Positions 23,102-32,386 are shown, counted from the first letter of the stretch. The stretch: DNA of 64,000 bases from Acidihalobacter yilgarnensis (GCF_001753245.1 NZ_CP017415.1:1144501-1208500), one strand, 5' to 3'. Numbers and translations are program-made. The notes: generated by a model from the sequence alone, not told the origin.

Positions 23102-26100
23102 CGGGTCTTTGGGCGCGGTGCCTCCTGCAGAGCGGGTAGTAATGCCGGTCTCCGACGAACCAACCACCGACCAGAACAGCTCGAAGAAGGCGCGTTGGGC
23201 ATCGCGGATGTCTGCCATCGCGGCCGGGGTTACCGCGTGCTCGCAGCCGTCCTCGGCCTGTTGACACGTTTCGCAGGCCAATCCCTCGGTCTTGTGGGTC
23301 AGCGCATGGGCTTCGCCCAGCCGGTCGAAATCCGGATGCTCCCCGAACAAGGCCAATCCCTCCGCCGCATACCAGTATTCGAACCGGCAGACGGACAAGC
23401 CTTGGCCTGCGATGGAAATGTCGCCAAAGGCCATGCCCTCGGCGTGTTCGCAGCTTAGGCAGGCACTGAGATGATGTTCGGTGGCAATCGCCAACAGTCG
23501 ACAGTCCCTGGGGGTGGCCGCGTGATGTGCCCATTCGGGAAGTGTCTGGTTGGGTTGCTGCTGGCGCGTCCAATCGATGACGGCCTCTGGTGGCATAGGT
23601 CTTGCCGCCGCGTAGCCCTGGGCCAACAGACATCCCATTTCGAGTAATCGGAGCGCGTGCTCGGCGGTTTCCACGCCCTCTGCGATGATCTCGATATCCA
23701 GCAATCGCGCCGCGGTAATCAGCGCGGCCACGATGGCTTGATTTTGTGGATTATCGAGCAACTGTCGTATGAAGCTTTGGTCGATCTTGATCTGATCGCA
23801 GGGCAGGCGCTGCAGATAGCTGAGCGAGGCGTAGCCGGTACCAAAGTCGTCGAGGGCGATCTTCAGCCCGCGGGCACGGCAGGCGGCCAATACCTCAGCG
23901 GTTTTCTCCAGATCCGAGAGGTAGGCCGTTTCGGTAATTTCGAGCTTGAGCGCGGTTCTCGAAACCGGATGTTTACGCAAGGCAGTATCCACATCCTCCA
24001 GGAATTCGGGGGCTAGCAGGTGCCGTGCCCCGATGTTGATCGAGACCGTGGTTTCGAAGCCTTGAGCCCGCCACGTCGTGAGCTGGCTCAGCGCCTGCTC
24101 TAGCACATAGCGGCCGAGTGATCGGATCAGGCGACCATCTGCTTCGACCAAGCCGATGAATTCGTTGGCGGGGCGATGTCCGCCATTGGCCAGCGGCCAG
24201 CGGATCAACGCTTCGAAGCCAATGACCCGGCAGGAGGCGACATCCATTTGCGGTTGATAGTGCAGGACCAGATGGCACGCGTGGATGCTTTCCAGGAACT
24301 CGCGTTGTACGCGATGTCGGTTGAGCATCTGCTCTTCCATTTTCGGGTGGAAGAAGCAATAGCCGCTATCTTCGCCGAGCTTGGCCTCATGTAGTGCCAG
24401 GTCGGCGCGGCGCAACAGCGATTCAGGGTGCCGCCCATCGCCGGGACATTGCGCGAGACCGATATGCGCCTGGATGTTGACGATCTCGCCTTCGGGCAGA
24501 GTCAGCGGTGTACCCAAATCGTTCAGCAGTCGCTTCAGGGTGTCGTGCCAATGCGGGTCGCCGGCTCGTGGGTAGAGGATTAATCCGAATTCATCCCCGC
24601 TCAGTCTGGCAACCAGATCCTCGCCTTGGCGGAAGGTTTCCAGGCGCCTCGCGGCCTCGTTGACCACGCGGTCGCCGCTGTTGTGTCCCAGACGGTCGTT
24701 GATGCTCTTGAGTCCCATCAGGTCGAGTATGCCGATGGCGAATGGTGATGATTGTCTATGTACCAGAGCCTTGGCGCGCAACTCGGTCAGGCGGCCCATA
24801 AACAGGGTGCGATTGGGCAGGTGGGTCATTGGATCGTAGAGTGCGTTGCGCTGCAGTTCCTGTTCCTTGGCATAGTCTTCGAGCGATAGCCCGATCCGCT
24901 CCGCCAGTTCGCCGAAGAGTTTGAGCTTGGCCTGTTCGCAGACTTCGTCCCTGGCGGAAAAGATGGCCACGATGGCCTCCACGCGGTTTTGCCGCATGAT
25001 CGGCGCGAGGGCCAGCGAACGAATCCCGAATTCCTTGAGCAAAAACGGCCAAGCACCCAGCGCGGGTGTCTTGAAAATATCGGGCAGGCATTGCACCTCG
25101 GCGGACAGCAGCAATCGCTGGAAGACGTTCGATTCCGAGCTGGCGTCTATGCGGATGGCGGCAATGGCCTGTTCGATGTGGGCCAGTTCTTCGGGCTGTT
25201 CCGGTTGCGGGCTGACCACCTCGCTGTGCAGCCGCAGTGCCTGCCAGTCGACGCGGGCGATCCAGAGGAAGTCGGGGCGCAGCGATTGCTGAATGATTTC
25301 GCCGGCACGCCTGAACAGGGCAGCCGGTGCGGGGCGTTCGGCGATAAAGCTGTTGAGCGAGCTCAGCGCGGCATAGGTGTCGCGCAGGCGCTCGGCTTCG
25401 GTACGGGCCTTGATCAGGCTCTGCTCGCGCCGATGGACCTTGTGGCGCATACGGTCGAAGCTGATGGCGAGTTGCCCGATTTCATCCTTCGACGCGGTGG
25501 ACAGGGCGGTGTCGTATTGCCCCTTGGCCAGGCGCTGTGTGGCCATGACCAGCAGACGTATGGGTTTGGTGACCCAGCGATCCTGCACCAGGAGGCCGCC
25601 AAGAAGGACCAGCAGCATGAGTACGGCTAGGCCGATTTGGGCTTCTAGGATCGTATAGTGTTCGACCTGCTCCAATTCATGATCGTCGACGGAAACCTGC
25701 AGATAGCCGATGCGCTTGTCGTCGGTCCCGATGATCGGCAAGGTCAGGTGTACGCTTTGCCGGTAGGCGATGCCATCGCCGACCTGATGGACGAATGCAT
25801 GATCCTTGGGATTCTGTGGTGTCCCGAATAGTGGGTAGAGGCGCACGCCATCATTATTGCGTAACGTGATTTCGATCCAGTGAGGGTATTGCCGCTGCAT
25901 CAGACGCAGGTTGTCGTCGATGAGGGCCATATTGCCCGATTCGAGTGGCGCGGCGATACTCGTCGCGATCACCTGCATCTGTTTTACGGTCTTAGCCTCG
26001 ATCTGCGCGGTCGCTGCTTCGTCGACGTTGGGCAGCCAGAAATAGTGCAGCGCGCTGACCATCACCAGCAGGCTGGCCATGATTGCGATCAGGGGGAGCT

Positions 26101-26122
26101 GAAGCTTGAGTCGTATGCTCAT
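23018..26122 (-). CDS. membrane GGDEF-EAL cyclic-di-GMP protein with C-terminal CZB-like domain
   Basis: The 1034-residue protein has a membrane helix (about 8-28), a periplasmic sensor region (30-158), a second helix (about 160-181), HAMP (about 182-235), GAF (about 262-410), GGDEF (about 430-590), EAL (about 605-850) and a Cys/His-rich tail. The EAL domain keeps EALIRW, LEITET, DDFGTGYASL, KIDQSF and EGVET, so phosphodiesterase activity is likely. The GGDEF signature reads SGDEF and the RxxD I-site is absent, so the cyclase domain may be only regulatory. The tail holds EHHLSAC, VCRFEYWY and AHALTH, the spacing of a zinc-binding CZB domain, plus extra Cys. Its ATG overlaps the phnD-like stop by four bases. 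Confidence 0.9.
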   Translation of the reverse strand: MSIRLKLQLPLIAIMASLLVMVSALHYFWLPNVDEAATAQIEAKTVKQMQVIATSIAAPLESGNMALIDDNLRLMQRQYPHWIEITLRNNDGVRLYPLFGTPQNPKDHAFVHQVGDGIAYRQSVHLTLPIIGTDDKRIGYLQVSVDDHELEQVEHYTILEAQIGLAVLMLLVLLGGLLVQDRWVTKPIRLLVMATQRLAKGQYDTALSTASKDEIGQLAISFDRMRHKVHRREQSLIKARTEAERLRDTYAALSSLNSFIAERPAPAALFRRAGEIIQQSLRPDFLWIARVDWQALRLHSEVVSPQPEQPEELAHIEQAIAAIRIDASSESNVFQRLLLSAEVQCLPDIFKTPALGAWPFLLKEFGIRSLALAPIMRQNRVEAIVAIFSARDEVCEQAKLKLFGELAERIGLSLEDYAKEQELQRNALYDPMTHLPNRTLFMGRLTELRAKALVHRQSSPFAIGILDLMGLKSINDRLGHNSGDRVVNEAARRLETFRQGEDLVARLSGDEFGLILYPRAGDPHWHDTLKRLLNDLGTPLTLPEGEIVNIQAHIGLAQCPGDGRHPESLLRRADLALHEAKLGEDSGYCFFHPKMEEQMLNRHRVQREFLESIHACHLVLHYQPQMDVASCRVIGFEALIRWPLANGGHRPANEFIGLVEADGRLIRSLGRYVLEQALSQLTTWRAQGFETTVSINIGARHLLAPEFLEDVDTALRKHPVSRTALKLEITETAYLSDLEKTAEVLAACRARGLKIALDDFGTGYASLSYLQRLPCDQIKIDQSFIRQLLDNPQNQAIVAALITAARLLDIEIIAEGVETAEHALRLLEMGCLLAQGYAAARPMPPEAVIDWTRQQQPNQTLPEWAHHAATPRDCRLLAIATEHHLSACLSCEHAEGMAFGDISIAGQGLSVCRFEYWYAAEGLALFGEHPDFDRLGEAHALTHKTEGLACETCQQAEDGCEHAVTPAAMADIRDAQRAFFELFWSVVGSSETGITTRSAGGTAPKDPSQALRNLRERAIAWCDIHQGPDRDTTE

Positions 26123-27050
26123 GGCGCTAAGTCCGGCACCACATATTGAGGCAGGTTCAGCGTCTCTAGCGGTTTGTAGCGCGAATACTCGACCCGCCCG
26201 ATATGCCCAATTGGTACAGCTCCCAGCAACCGCCGGCCTTCCACGGAGTCATCCAGGTCAAGCAGTGCCTGGGTGATGCGCCGGATCACCGCTTCGGGTA
26301 CGCGGGGATTGACGGCGATCGGGTGGGTGGGCGCGCCGGGCGTGCGGTAGATGATGCGCAAGCGCTCCTGTACGGCTTTGGGTTGTAGGCGCAGGGTCGT
26401 GATTATTCCGCCACCGGCAGGTGCAAGCCCCAGCGCCACATCCAGATAGACGGAGGTATGGTTGACGACATACCACGGGTCCACCGAGACACCGAATTGG
26501 CGATACAGCTGCGCGCGCACGAGCAGAGTTGCAGCATAGGCATTCGGCGCGGGGAAGGCCATGCGACGACCGGCCAGTGCCTCGACGGAATGGATGGGGC
26601 CACTCTTGCGCACGACCACGATCCCGTGCATTTGGCGGCTGACGTCCGCGACCAGTGGGCGATAACCTTCGCGTCGATGGGCGACGAGTAGGTGATAGGG
26701 ATTCATGTAGGCGAAGTCGTAGTGGCCCGCGTAGAGGGCGCGTTCGAAGCTCGGGATGTTCTTGGGCACCACCAGCTTGAGGCGCACGCCGGCGGTCCGT
26801 TCGACGGCTTAAAGCAAAGGCTTCCAGATATCTTCGGTGCGCATCGGCGTGAACTGAGGCACGATGGCAAAGCTGTAGATCGGCGGGGGGGGATCGCGGT
26901 TGTGGGGCCATCTTCCGCGCGGGCCACGCCAATCCAGAAACTGGTCAGCAGCGCCAAGCATACCCATAGGGGCCGCTGCCATGAGGGGCTGGGCGCGCCG
27001 GGTCTGGTGAGTCGCTGGAAATGACGGTTTTGACGTCTTTTTATAGTCAT
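26119..27050 (-). pseudogene. PhnD/phosphonate-type periplasmic binding protein, broken by frameshift and stop
   Basis: The ATG at 27048-27050 opens a signal peptide ending GVARAED. The frame then breaks at a C8 run (minus strand; 26885-26892), after which IYSFAIVPQFTP, typical of PhnD-like binding proteins, continues in another frame. That frame meets an in-frame TAA (26809-26811) after EDIWKPLL; beyond it AVERTAGVRLKLVVPKN, SFERALYAGHYDFAYMNPYH and the rest continue to 26119. One missing C explains the first break. The TAA needs a base change, e.g. Glu GAA to TAA. Its stop overlaps the GGDEF-EAL start, so it probably encoded a periplasmic sensing partner. Confidence 0.82.
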
Positions 27051-27135
27051 GTGATGAGCATAGACCGTGTCCCGCCAACCGGCATGCCGGCAACGCAATT
27101 GACACTCCGAAGGCGCGGTAGTAGCGTTGCCAGCC

Positions 27136-27187
27136 AGCGCCGATTTGAGTCTTCAGCTTGCGGGCGCTTAATAAATGCGGCTAAAGC
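27136..27187 (+). promoter_or_regulatory. SAM-II riboswitch (metZ leader)
   Basis: The stretch matches the SAM-II aptamer by eye. The P1 stem AGCGCC (27136-27141) pairs with GGCGCT (27163-27168). The loop begins GATTTGA and contains GCTTGC. The 3' part reads TAATAAATG then GGCTAAAG, the conserved A-rich segment and GCUAAA of the class. It lies 96 bases before metZ, and SAM-II typically controls methionine genes such as metA, metX and metZ. GGCTCCG (27201-27207) could pair with the metZ Shine-Dalgarno region CGGAGGCC (27271-27278) with a one-base bulge; this part is speculative. Confidence 0.8.
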
Positions 27188-27282
27188 GAGAGGCCCTGCA
27201 GGCTCCGCTTCAAGCCATTCGCGGGGTCGCCTTGTGTCCGGCCCCGTCTTGCGATCAGATCATGCCACAGCGGAGGCCGTTC

Positions 27283-28467
27283 ATGAGCATGGATTCAGAC
27301 GAGCAGTACGGTTTCGAAACACTGGCGGTACGCGCCGGCCAGGTGCGTACCAACGAGGGCGAGCATTCCGAGGCGATTTTCACGACCTCCAGCTTTGCCT
27401 TTGGCAGCGCGGCCGAGGCCGCAGCCCGTTTTTCCGGCGAGGAGCCGGGGAATATCTATTCGCGATTCACCAATCCGACGGTACGTACCTTCCAGGACCG
27501 GCTTGCGGCGCTGGAAGACGGTGAGGCTTGCGTGGCCACGTCCTCTGGCATGGCGGCCATCCTGGCGACCTGCATGGCCTTGTTGCAGCAGGGCGATCAC
27601 GTGATTTGCTCGCGTAGCGTGTTCGGGACCACCACCGTGCTTTTCGACCGATACCTGCGGCGATTCGGTATCGACGTCGACTTCGTGGCCCAGACCGATC
27701 TCGAAGCCTGGCAGGCCGCGATCAAACCGAACACCCGCTTATTGTTCGTCGAGACACCGTCGAATCCGTTGACCGAGATCGTGGATATCGCGGCGCTGGC
27801 TGAGATTGCGCATCGCGGCGGCGCTTTGCTGGTGGTAGACAATTGCTTCTGCACGCCTGCCTTGCAGCGACCGCTCGCCTTGGGTGCAGATATCGTGGTG
27901 CATTCCGCGACCAAGTATCTGGACGGACAGGGGCGGGCCGTTGGTGGCGCCGTTGTCGGCGATGCGGAACGGGTGGGCAAGGAAGTCTTCGGCGTGTTGC
28001 GCACCGCTGGCCCAACCATGAGCCCGTTCAATGCATGGATTTTCATGAAGGGTCTGGAAACGCTTAGCTTACGCATGCGGGCACACTGCGCGCACGCGCA
28101 GCGTCTCGCCGAGTGGCTGGAGGCTCAGCCGCAGGTCGCGCAGGTGCATTATCCGGGTCTGGCGTCGCACCCACAGCACGCACTGGCCGGTCGCCAACAG
28201 AGCGGTTACGGCGGCATCGTGTCCTTTGAAGTGCGTGGCGGCCAGGCGGCAGCCTGGCGTGTGGTCGATGCCACTCGCATGATCTCGATTACAGCGAATC
28301 TGGGCGACGCCAAGACCACCATTACGCACCCGGGCACCACGACCCACGGTCGGTTGAGCGCCGAGCAGCGTGCCGAAACGGGTGTTGCCGATGGTTTGTT
28401 GCGCGTGGCCGTCGGCCTGGAGTCGGTGGACGATATCATTGCGGACTTGGCGCGCGGTCTTGGCTGA
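27283..28467 (+). CDS. metZ: O-succinylhomoserine sulfhydrylase
   Basis: MetZ makes homocysteine directly from O-succinylhomoserine and sulfide, using PLP. The 394-residue protein starts at ATG 27283 with GGAGG six bases upstream; an in-frame reading from 27175 begins inside the riboswitch. The PLP lysine is about Lys211 in SATKYLDGQGR, and YSRFTNPT, SSGMAAI and ETPSNPLTEIVDI are gamma-family motifs. The run DGQGR and the position after purF (as in Pseudomonas) support MetZ over MetB or MetC. Confidence 0.93.
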   Translation: MSMDSDEQYGFETLAVRAGQVRTNEGEHSEAIFTTSSFAFGSAAEAAARFSGEEPGNIYSRFTNPTVRTFQDRLAALEDGEACVATSSGMAAILATCMALLQQGDHVICSRSVFGTTTVLFDRYLRRFGIDVDFVAQTDLEAWQAAIKPNTRLLFVETPSNPLTEIVDIAALAEIAHRGGALLVVDNCFCTPALQRPLALGADIVVHSATKYLDGQGRAVGGAVVGDAERVGKEVFGVLRTAGPTMSPFNAWIFMKGLETLSLRMRAHCAHAQRLAEWLEAQPQVAQVHYPGLASHPQHALAGRQQSGYGGIVSFEVRGGQAAAWRVVDATRMISITANLGDAKTTITHPGTTTHGRLSAEQRAETGVADGLLRVAVGLESVDDIIADLARGLG

Positions 28468-29698
28468 TACGCTCCCTCGAGACATCTTGCTGGCCATCTA
28501 TCGCGCGGCGCTGGCGCGGGTCGACGGGCGCCGGGCGGTGGCGCAGTGGCTGCGCGATCATCCGTTGGCGGCGGGTGCCTGGCGGGTGATCGCGTTGGGC
28601 AAGGCGGCCTCGGCGATGATGCTGGGCGCGCGCGATATCTTGGGCACGCGGCTTACGTCAGGCCTGGTGATCACCAAGGACGGCCATGCGGATGTCGAGG
28701 TGGAGGCGGATGCACATCTTGCCATCCATTACGCGGAGCATCCTTGGCCTGGCGAAGGCAGTCTTCGCGCTGGACGGGCGTTGACCGAATTCATCGATGT
28801 CAGCCCGGCTGACGCACGTTTACTGTTTTTGATCTCGGGTGGCGCCTCCAGTCTGGTCGAGGTGCCGGTTGAGGGTGTGGATCTCGCCTTTTTGCGTCAG
28901 GCCAATGACTGGTTGCTCGCGAGCGGTTTGGCGATCGACGAAGTCAACCGCGTGCGCCAGCGTCTGTCCCGACTCAAGGGTGGAGGGCTGCGCCATTATC
29001 TGGACGGACGACAGGCTTTGGCCCTGGTGATTTCGGATGTGCCGGGCGATGATCCGCGCGCGATCGGCTCTGGTCCGCTGGCGGAGCCTTTGCCCGGTTT
29101 ACCGGCCGGTCTGCCCGACTGGTTGACGGCTCGCGTAGGCTCTGCCCTCGGCGCGCCAGACGCGGTGCCTGCGGTGCCGCATCATCTTGTGGCATCTCTG
29201 GAGCAGGCGCTGGTCGCGGCAGAGGCAGCAGCCAGCGCATACGGCCTTCGTGTGGTGCGCATGTCCGAGCCCTTGTCCGGAGATGCGGCCCTGGCCGGCC
29301 AAACTCTGGCCGAGGTCGTATGCGCCGCACCGCCAGGGATCTCGCTTTGGGGTGGCGAAACCACCGTCGCCTTGCCTGAGGCCCCCGGCCGCGGCGGGCG
29401 CAATCAACAATTGGCGTTGGCCGCAGCGCGTGCCTTGGCCGGACGCGACGATTGCTGGTTTTTATCCGCTGGCACGGACGGTACGGATGGTCCGACCGAA
29501 GATGCGGGGGCACTGGTTGACGGCGGCACCGTAGCGCGTGGTCGCGCGCAGGGCCTCGATCCAGAGGCCGCGCTGCTCGGTGCCGATGCCGGACGGTTTC
29601 TGGAGGCCAGTGGCGATTTGATTCATACCGGGCCGACCGGAACCAACGTCACCGATTTGGTCATCGCCTTGCGCATAGGTCATGGTGAAGCAGGTTAG
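28460..29698 (+). CDS. glycerate 2-kinase / MOFRL-family (TtuD-like)
   Basis: The product (about 412 residues) has the glycerate-kinase N-terminal domain (ALGKAASAM, ISGGASSL, KGGGL, ISDVPGDDP) and the C-terminal MOFRL domain (GGETTV, GGRNQQLAL, GTDGTDGPTEDAGA). The family makes 2-phosphoglycerate from glycerate, though some members are annotated as hydroxypyruvate reductase. No ATG fits the start; TTG at 28460 is the best choice and overlaps metZ by eight bases. Confidence 0.9.
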   Translation: MADTLPRDILLAIYRAALARVDGRRAVAQWLRDHPLAAGAWRVIALGKAASAMMLGARDILGTRLTSGLVITKDGHADVEVEADAHLAIHYAEHPWPGEGSLRAGRALTEFIDVSPADARLLFLISGGASSLVEVPVEGVDLAFLRQANDWLLASGLAIDEVNRVRQRLSRLKGGGLRHYLDGRQALALVISDVPGDDPRAIGSGPLAEPLPGLPAGLPDWLTARVGSALGAPDAVPAVPHHLVASLEQALVAAEAAASAYGLRVVRMSEPLSGDAALAGQTLAEVVCAAPPGISLWGGETTVALPEAPGRGGRNQQLALAAARALAGRDDCWFLSAGTDGTDGPTEDAGALVDGGTVARGRAQGLDPEAALLGADAGRFLEASGDLIHTGPTGTNVTDLVIALRIGHGEAG

Positions 29699-29728
29699 TA
29701 TCGTGCGCAGGCGACGATTCTAGGGAGC

Positions 29729-30511
29729 ATGGACATGCAGTGGCGCAAGATGGGGCAGTGGGGTTTGGTGATCGGCGTGATGGTTTGCGGCTACACGGCG
29801 CCGGTATTGGGTGCCGAAAGTGATGCGCAGGCCGGTTCCATAGCCACGGTGCTCGAATACCGTGAATTTCCGCACGGCCGTGCGGCTTATTTGAGTCGAT
29901 TGCTCGTGACCCCGGATTACCTGCGTTTCGATGACGGTCATGCGGCGGACGATTATCTGCTGTTCGACCGACGCAACCGGACGATCTATAGCGTCGACCA
30001 TGAAGACCAGACGGTACTCGTAATCGCGCCGCGACCTGTGACCGTGACGCCGCCGATGCCACTCAAACTGGGCGAACGCCATGAAACCACGCACGGTGCG
30101 CCGCAGATTGGCGGTCATCCGCCCGTGCATTACACCTTTTATGTCAACGGCAAGCGCTGCGACGATGTGATGGCGGTACCCGGTCTGCTCGATGGCGTGC
30201 GCAAGGCTTTGATGGCATACAAGCACACGTTGGCCGGGCAGCAGGCCGCCGACATGGATAAGACCCCGCTGGCCATGCAGTCGGCCTGCTCCCTGGCCAA
30301 TCTGATTTTCGCGCCGACCCGCACGCTCGCGCATGGTTTGCCAATCATCGAGTGGCGCCCCAATGGCGACCGCAAAGAGTTGCTCAACTACAAGCGTGAT
30401 GTACCGGTGTCTGTGAATTTGTTCCGTCTGCCGCCGACGTATCGTTACTACGCCATCGGTGCCGAAGGCATGGTGCCGGCTCATGCGCCTACCCGTCCGC
30501 CGGTATCGTAG
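29729..30511 (+). CDS. secreted protein of unknown function
   Basis: I do not recognise a family. The 260-residue product has a signal peptide (about 1-28, ending VLGAES) and a soluble domain with alternating beta-like stretches (TVLEYREF, YLLFDRRNRTIYSV, TVLVIAPRP). Three cysteines are visible, at MVCGY inside the signal, GKRCDD and SACSL, so the mature form could hold one disulfide. The start ATG 29729 follows a weak GGGAG. It is a lone plus-strand gene between the glycerate kinase and the next unknown gene. A periplasmic role is inferred from the signal only. Confidence 0.8.
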   Translation: MDMQWRKMGQWGLVIGVMVCGYTAPVLGAESDAQAGSIATVLEYREFPHGRAAYLSRLLVTPDYLRFDDGHAADDYLLFDRRNRTIYSVDHEDQTVLVIAPRPVTVTPPMPLKLGERHETTHGAPQIGGHPPVHYTFYVNGKRCDDVMAVPGLLDGVRKALMAYKHTLAGQQAADMDKTPLAMQSACSLANLIFAPTRTLAHGLPIIEWRPNGDRKELLNYKRDVPVSVNLFRLPPTYRYYAIGAEGMVPAHAPTRPPVS

Positions 30512-30573
30512 TTGAGGAACTATCCTGATGCGATGAGGTCCATTGGCTACCACAGCCTGTCAGGAGATATGAC

Positions 30574-30969
30574 ATGGACTACAGCGCAGCCGAACAACAG
30601 ATTTCCCAGCTTCAGATCCAATCCCAGGACGTCATGCAGCAGATGCAGGCGGTCGCGCAGAAGCTACCCCAGGTCGTTCCAGACGCTACCAGCAGTCGGG
30701 AGCTGGCGATGGATTTGCGCGAGATCGCGATGGGTTTCAAACAACAGCAGCAGCAGGTGATGCTGGTGTTGCAGCAGATGGGGCAGCATATACAGGAACT
30801 GGAGAATGCGATGAACTCGCACCCCAATCCGCCGGTTCAGACGCGAGGCTGGGGCATGGGCGGCATGGGCGGCGGTGGTTTCCTGGGTACCCTGACCACG
30901 GGTCTTGGTCTGGGCGCTGGCATGGCCGTCGGCGAAGATCTGGTCGGCGACGTCTTCAACCTGTTCTGA
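30574..30969 (+). CDS. small Gln-rich coiled-coil protein with glycine-rich C-terminus
   Basis: I do not recognise this 131-residue protein. Residues 1-90 are Gln/Met-rich with helical heptads (two coiled stretches around 5-30 and 47-82). Residues 95-131 are Gly/Met-rich (GWGMGGMGGGGFLG) followed by a hydrophobic, glycine-zipper-like segment and a final NLF. A similar glycine-rich tail occurs in DUF2076-type envelope proteins, but the N-terminus gives no match I can name. A Shine-Dalgarno AGGAG precedes the ATG by seven bases. No signal peptide is visible. Confidence 0.75.
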   Translation: MDYSAAEQQISQLQIQSQDVMQQMQAVAQKLPQVVPDATSSRELAMDLREIAMGFKQQQQQVMLVLQQMGQHIQELENAMNSHPNPPVQTRGWGMGGMGGGGFLGTLTTGLGLGAGMAVGEDLVGDVFNLF

Positions 30970-30982
30970 TCGAATCTGTCCC

Positions 30983-31711
30983 TTAGAGCGGGAGTGCCTC
31001 CAGGCTTAGCGTGTCTGCGGAGGCACTCAACACACTGCCTTGGGTATACCAGTCCCCCAACACAAGCCGCGTACAAGTTTGTCCGTCCACGCTCAGCGTG
31101 TGTTGCCCTGGGCGGTGCGTGTGTCCGTGAATGAGCAGCGTAACGCCATGCTCGTGGAAGCAGGCCGTGACCGCTTCCGGATTGACATCCATAATGGCCT
31201 CCGCCTTCTCGCGCGTCGCGTTCTGGCTTTCGGCGCGTAGCGACTCCGCCTGGGCTCGGCGCTCGGCGAGTGGCTGCGAGAGGAATTGGTGCTGCCATTG
31301 GGGATTGCGCAACATACCACGCAACTGTTGATAGGGCCGATCGTCGGTGCAGAGGGTATCGCCATGCATCAACACGGCCATCTGCCCGTCTAGCTGAACC
31401 AGATGCGTGTCCCCGAGTAACGTGCACCCCGTGATTTGTGCGAAGCGTGTCCCGATCAGGAAATCACGGTTACCGGCCATGAAAAACACCGGAACGCCGC
31501 GGTCGGTCAGCGTGCGTAGTGCAGCAAGCACCGGCGCAAGTCCGATACGGTCATCGTCGTCTCCGACCCAGTATTCGAACAGGTCGCCGAGGATGTACAG
31601 GGCCGCGGCCTTGGCGGCCCTGTTCTGCAGAAAGTCGAGGAACAGCGCAATCGCTTCCGGTCGCGCAGGATCCAGATGCAGGTCGGAAATGAAAAGCTGT
31701 TCCGTATTCAT
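30983..31711 (-). CDS. lpxH: UDP-2,3-diacylglucosamine diphosphatase
   Basis: LpxH hydrolyses UDP-2,3-diacylglucosamine to lipid X in lipid A synthesis. The 242-residue metallophosphatase has the family metal motifs SDLHL, GDLFEYWVGDDD, GNRDF, MHGDTLCTDD and HGHTHRPG. It follows ppiB by ten bases on the same strand, as in Pseudomonas. It ends 13 bases from the converging small gene. Confidence 0.97.
   Translation of the reverse strand: MNTEQLFISDLHLDPARPEAIALFLDFLQNRAAKAAALYILGDLFEYWVGDDDDRIGLAPVLAALRTLTDRGVPVFFMAGNRDFLIGTRFAQITGCTLLGDTHLVQLDGQMAVLMHGDTLCTDDRPYQQLRGMLRNPQWQHQFLSQPLAERRAQAESLRAESQNATREKAEAIMDVNPEAVTACFHEHGVTLLIHGHTHRPGQHTLSVDGQTCTRLVLGDWYTQGSVLSASADTLSLEALPL
30992..31028. repeat. 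inverted repeat at the lpxH 3' end
   Basis: GAGTGCCTCC (30992-31001) pairs perfectly with GGAGGCACTC (31019-31028) around a 17-base loop. It lies within the last codons of lpxH, between converging genes, so it could stop transcription from both sides. No U-tract follows, so the terminator role is uncertain. Confidence 0.45.
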
Positions 31712-31721
31712 CGGGCGGGTA

Positions 31722-32240
31722 TCAGGCCGTGCGTGTAGTCGCGCGTTCGATCATTACGGTTTCACTCGGCACGTCCTGATGGCCGCCGCGATTGCCGGTT
31801 GTGACCTGTTCGATGGCGCGCACCACGTCGAGCCCGTCAATGACCTTGCCGAACACGCAGTAACCCCAGCCGGATTGGGTCTTGGACTGGAAGTTCAGGA
31901 AGTCGTTGTCCTTGACGTTAATGAAGAATTGAGCGGTGGCCGAATCAGGCACCGCGGTCCGCGCCATGGCGAGGGTGCCGACTTCGTTCTTGAGGCCATT
32001 GTCTGCTTCGTTCTTGATCTGGGCACCGGTGGACTTCTGTTGCATGTCTTCGGTCATGCCGCCGCCCTGGATCATGAAACCACGGATAACGCGATGGAAG
32101 ATTGTGCCGTCGTAGAAGCCGTCATTCACGTAGGTGAGAAAATTCTCGACCGTGACGGGCGCGGATTCCGGGTAGAGCTCGATCACGATCGTGCCGTGAT
32201 TGGTGGTGAACTCGACCTGCGGGTTTGTGTTTTCGGTCAT
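31722..32240 (-). CDS. ppiB: peptidyl-prolyl cis-trans isomerase B (cyclophilin)
   Basis: The 172-residue cyclophilin has the canonical motifs [23 protein letters not shown], and the active-site region around [12 protein letters not shown]. No signal peptide is visible, so it is cytoplasmic PpiB rather than periplasmic PpiA. It is divergent from gltX with about 145 bases between starts and leads ppiB-lpxH. Confidence 0.97.
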   Translation of the reverse strand: MTENTNPQVEFTTNHGTIVIELYPESAPVTVENFLTYVNDGFYDGTIFHRVIRGFMIQGGGMTEDMQQKSTGAQIKNEADNGLKNEVGTLAMARTAVPDSATAQFFINVKDNDFLNFQSKTQSGWGYCVFGKVIDGLDVVRAIEQVTTGNRGGHQDVPSETVMIERATTRTA

Positions 32241-32386
32241 GGGTAAGGCCTCGTCCGGCTGATTGTCTGGCGGCCTCTGGAGGGCCGGGTCAAGTGCGGG
32301 ATGATACGGGCTTGCGGCGCATGGGGAAACCCGGGACGACGGGTTTCCTATTTGTTTGGCGTCTGGATTCCGTTACCATCCGCGCC

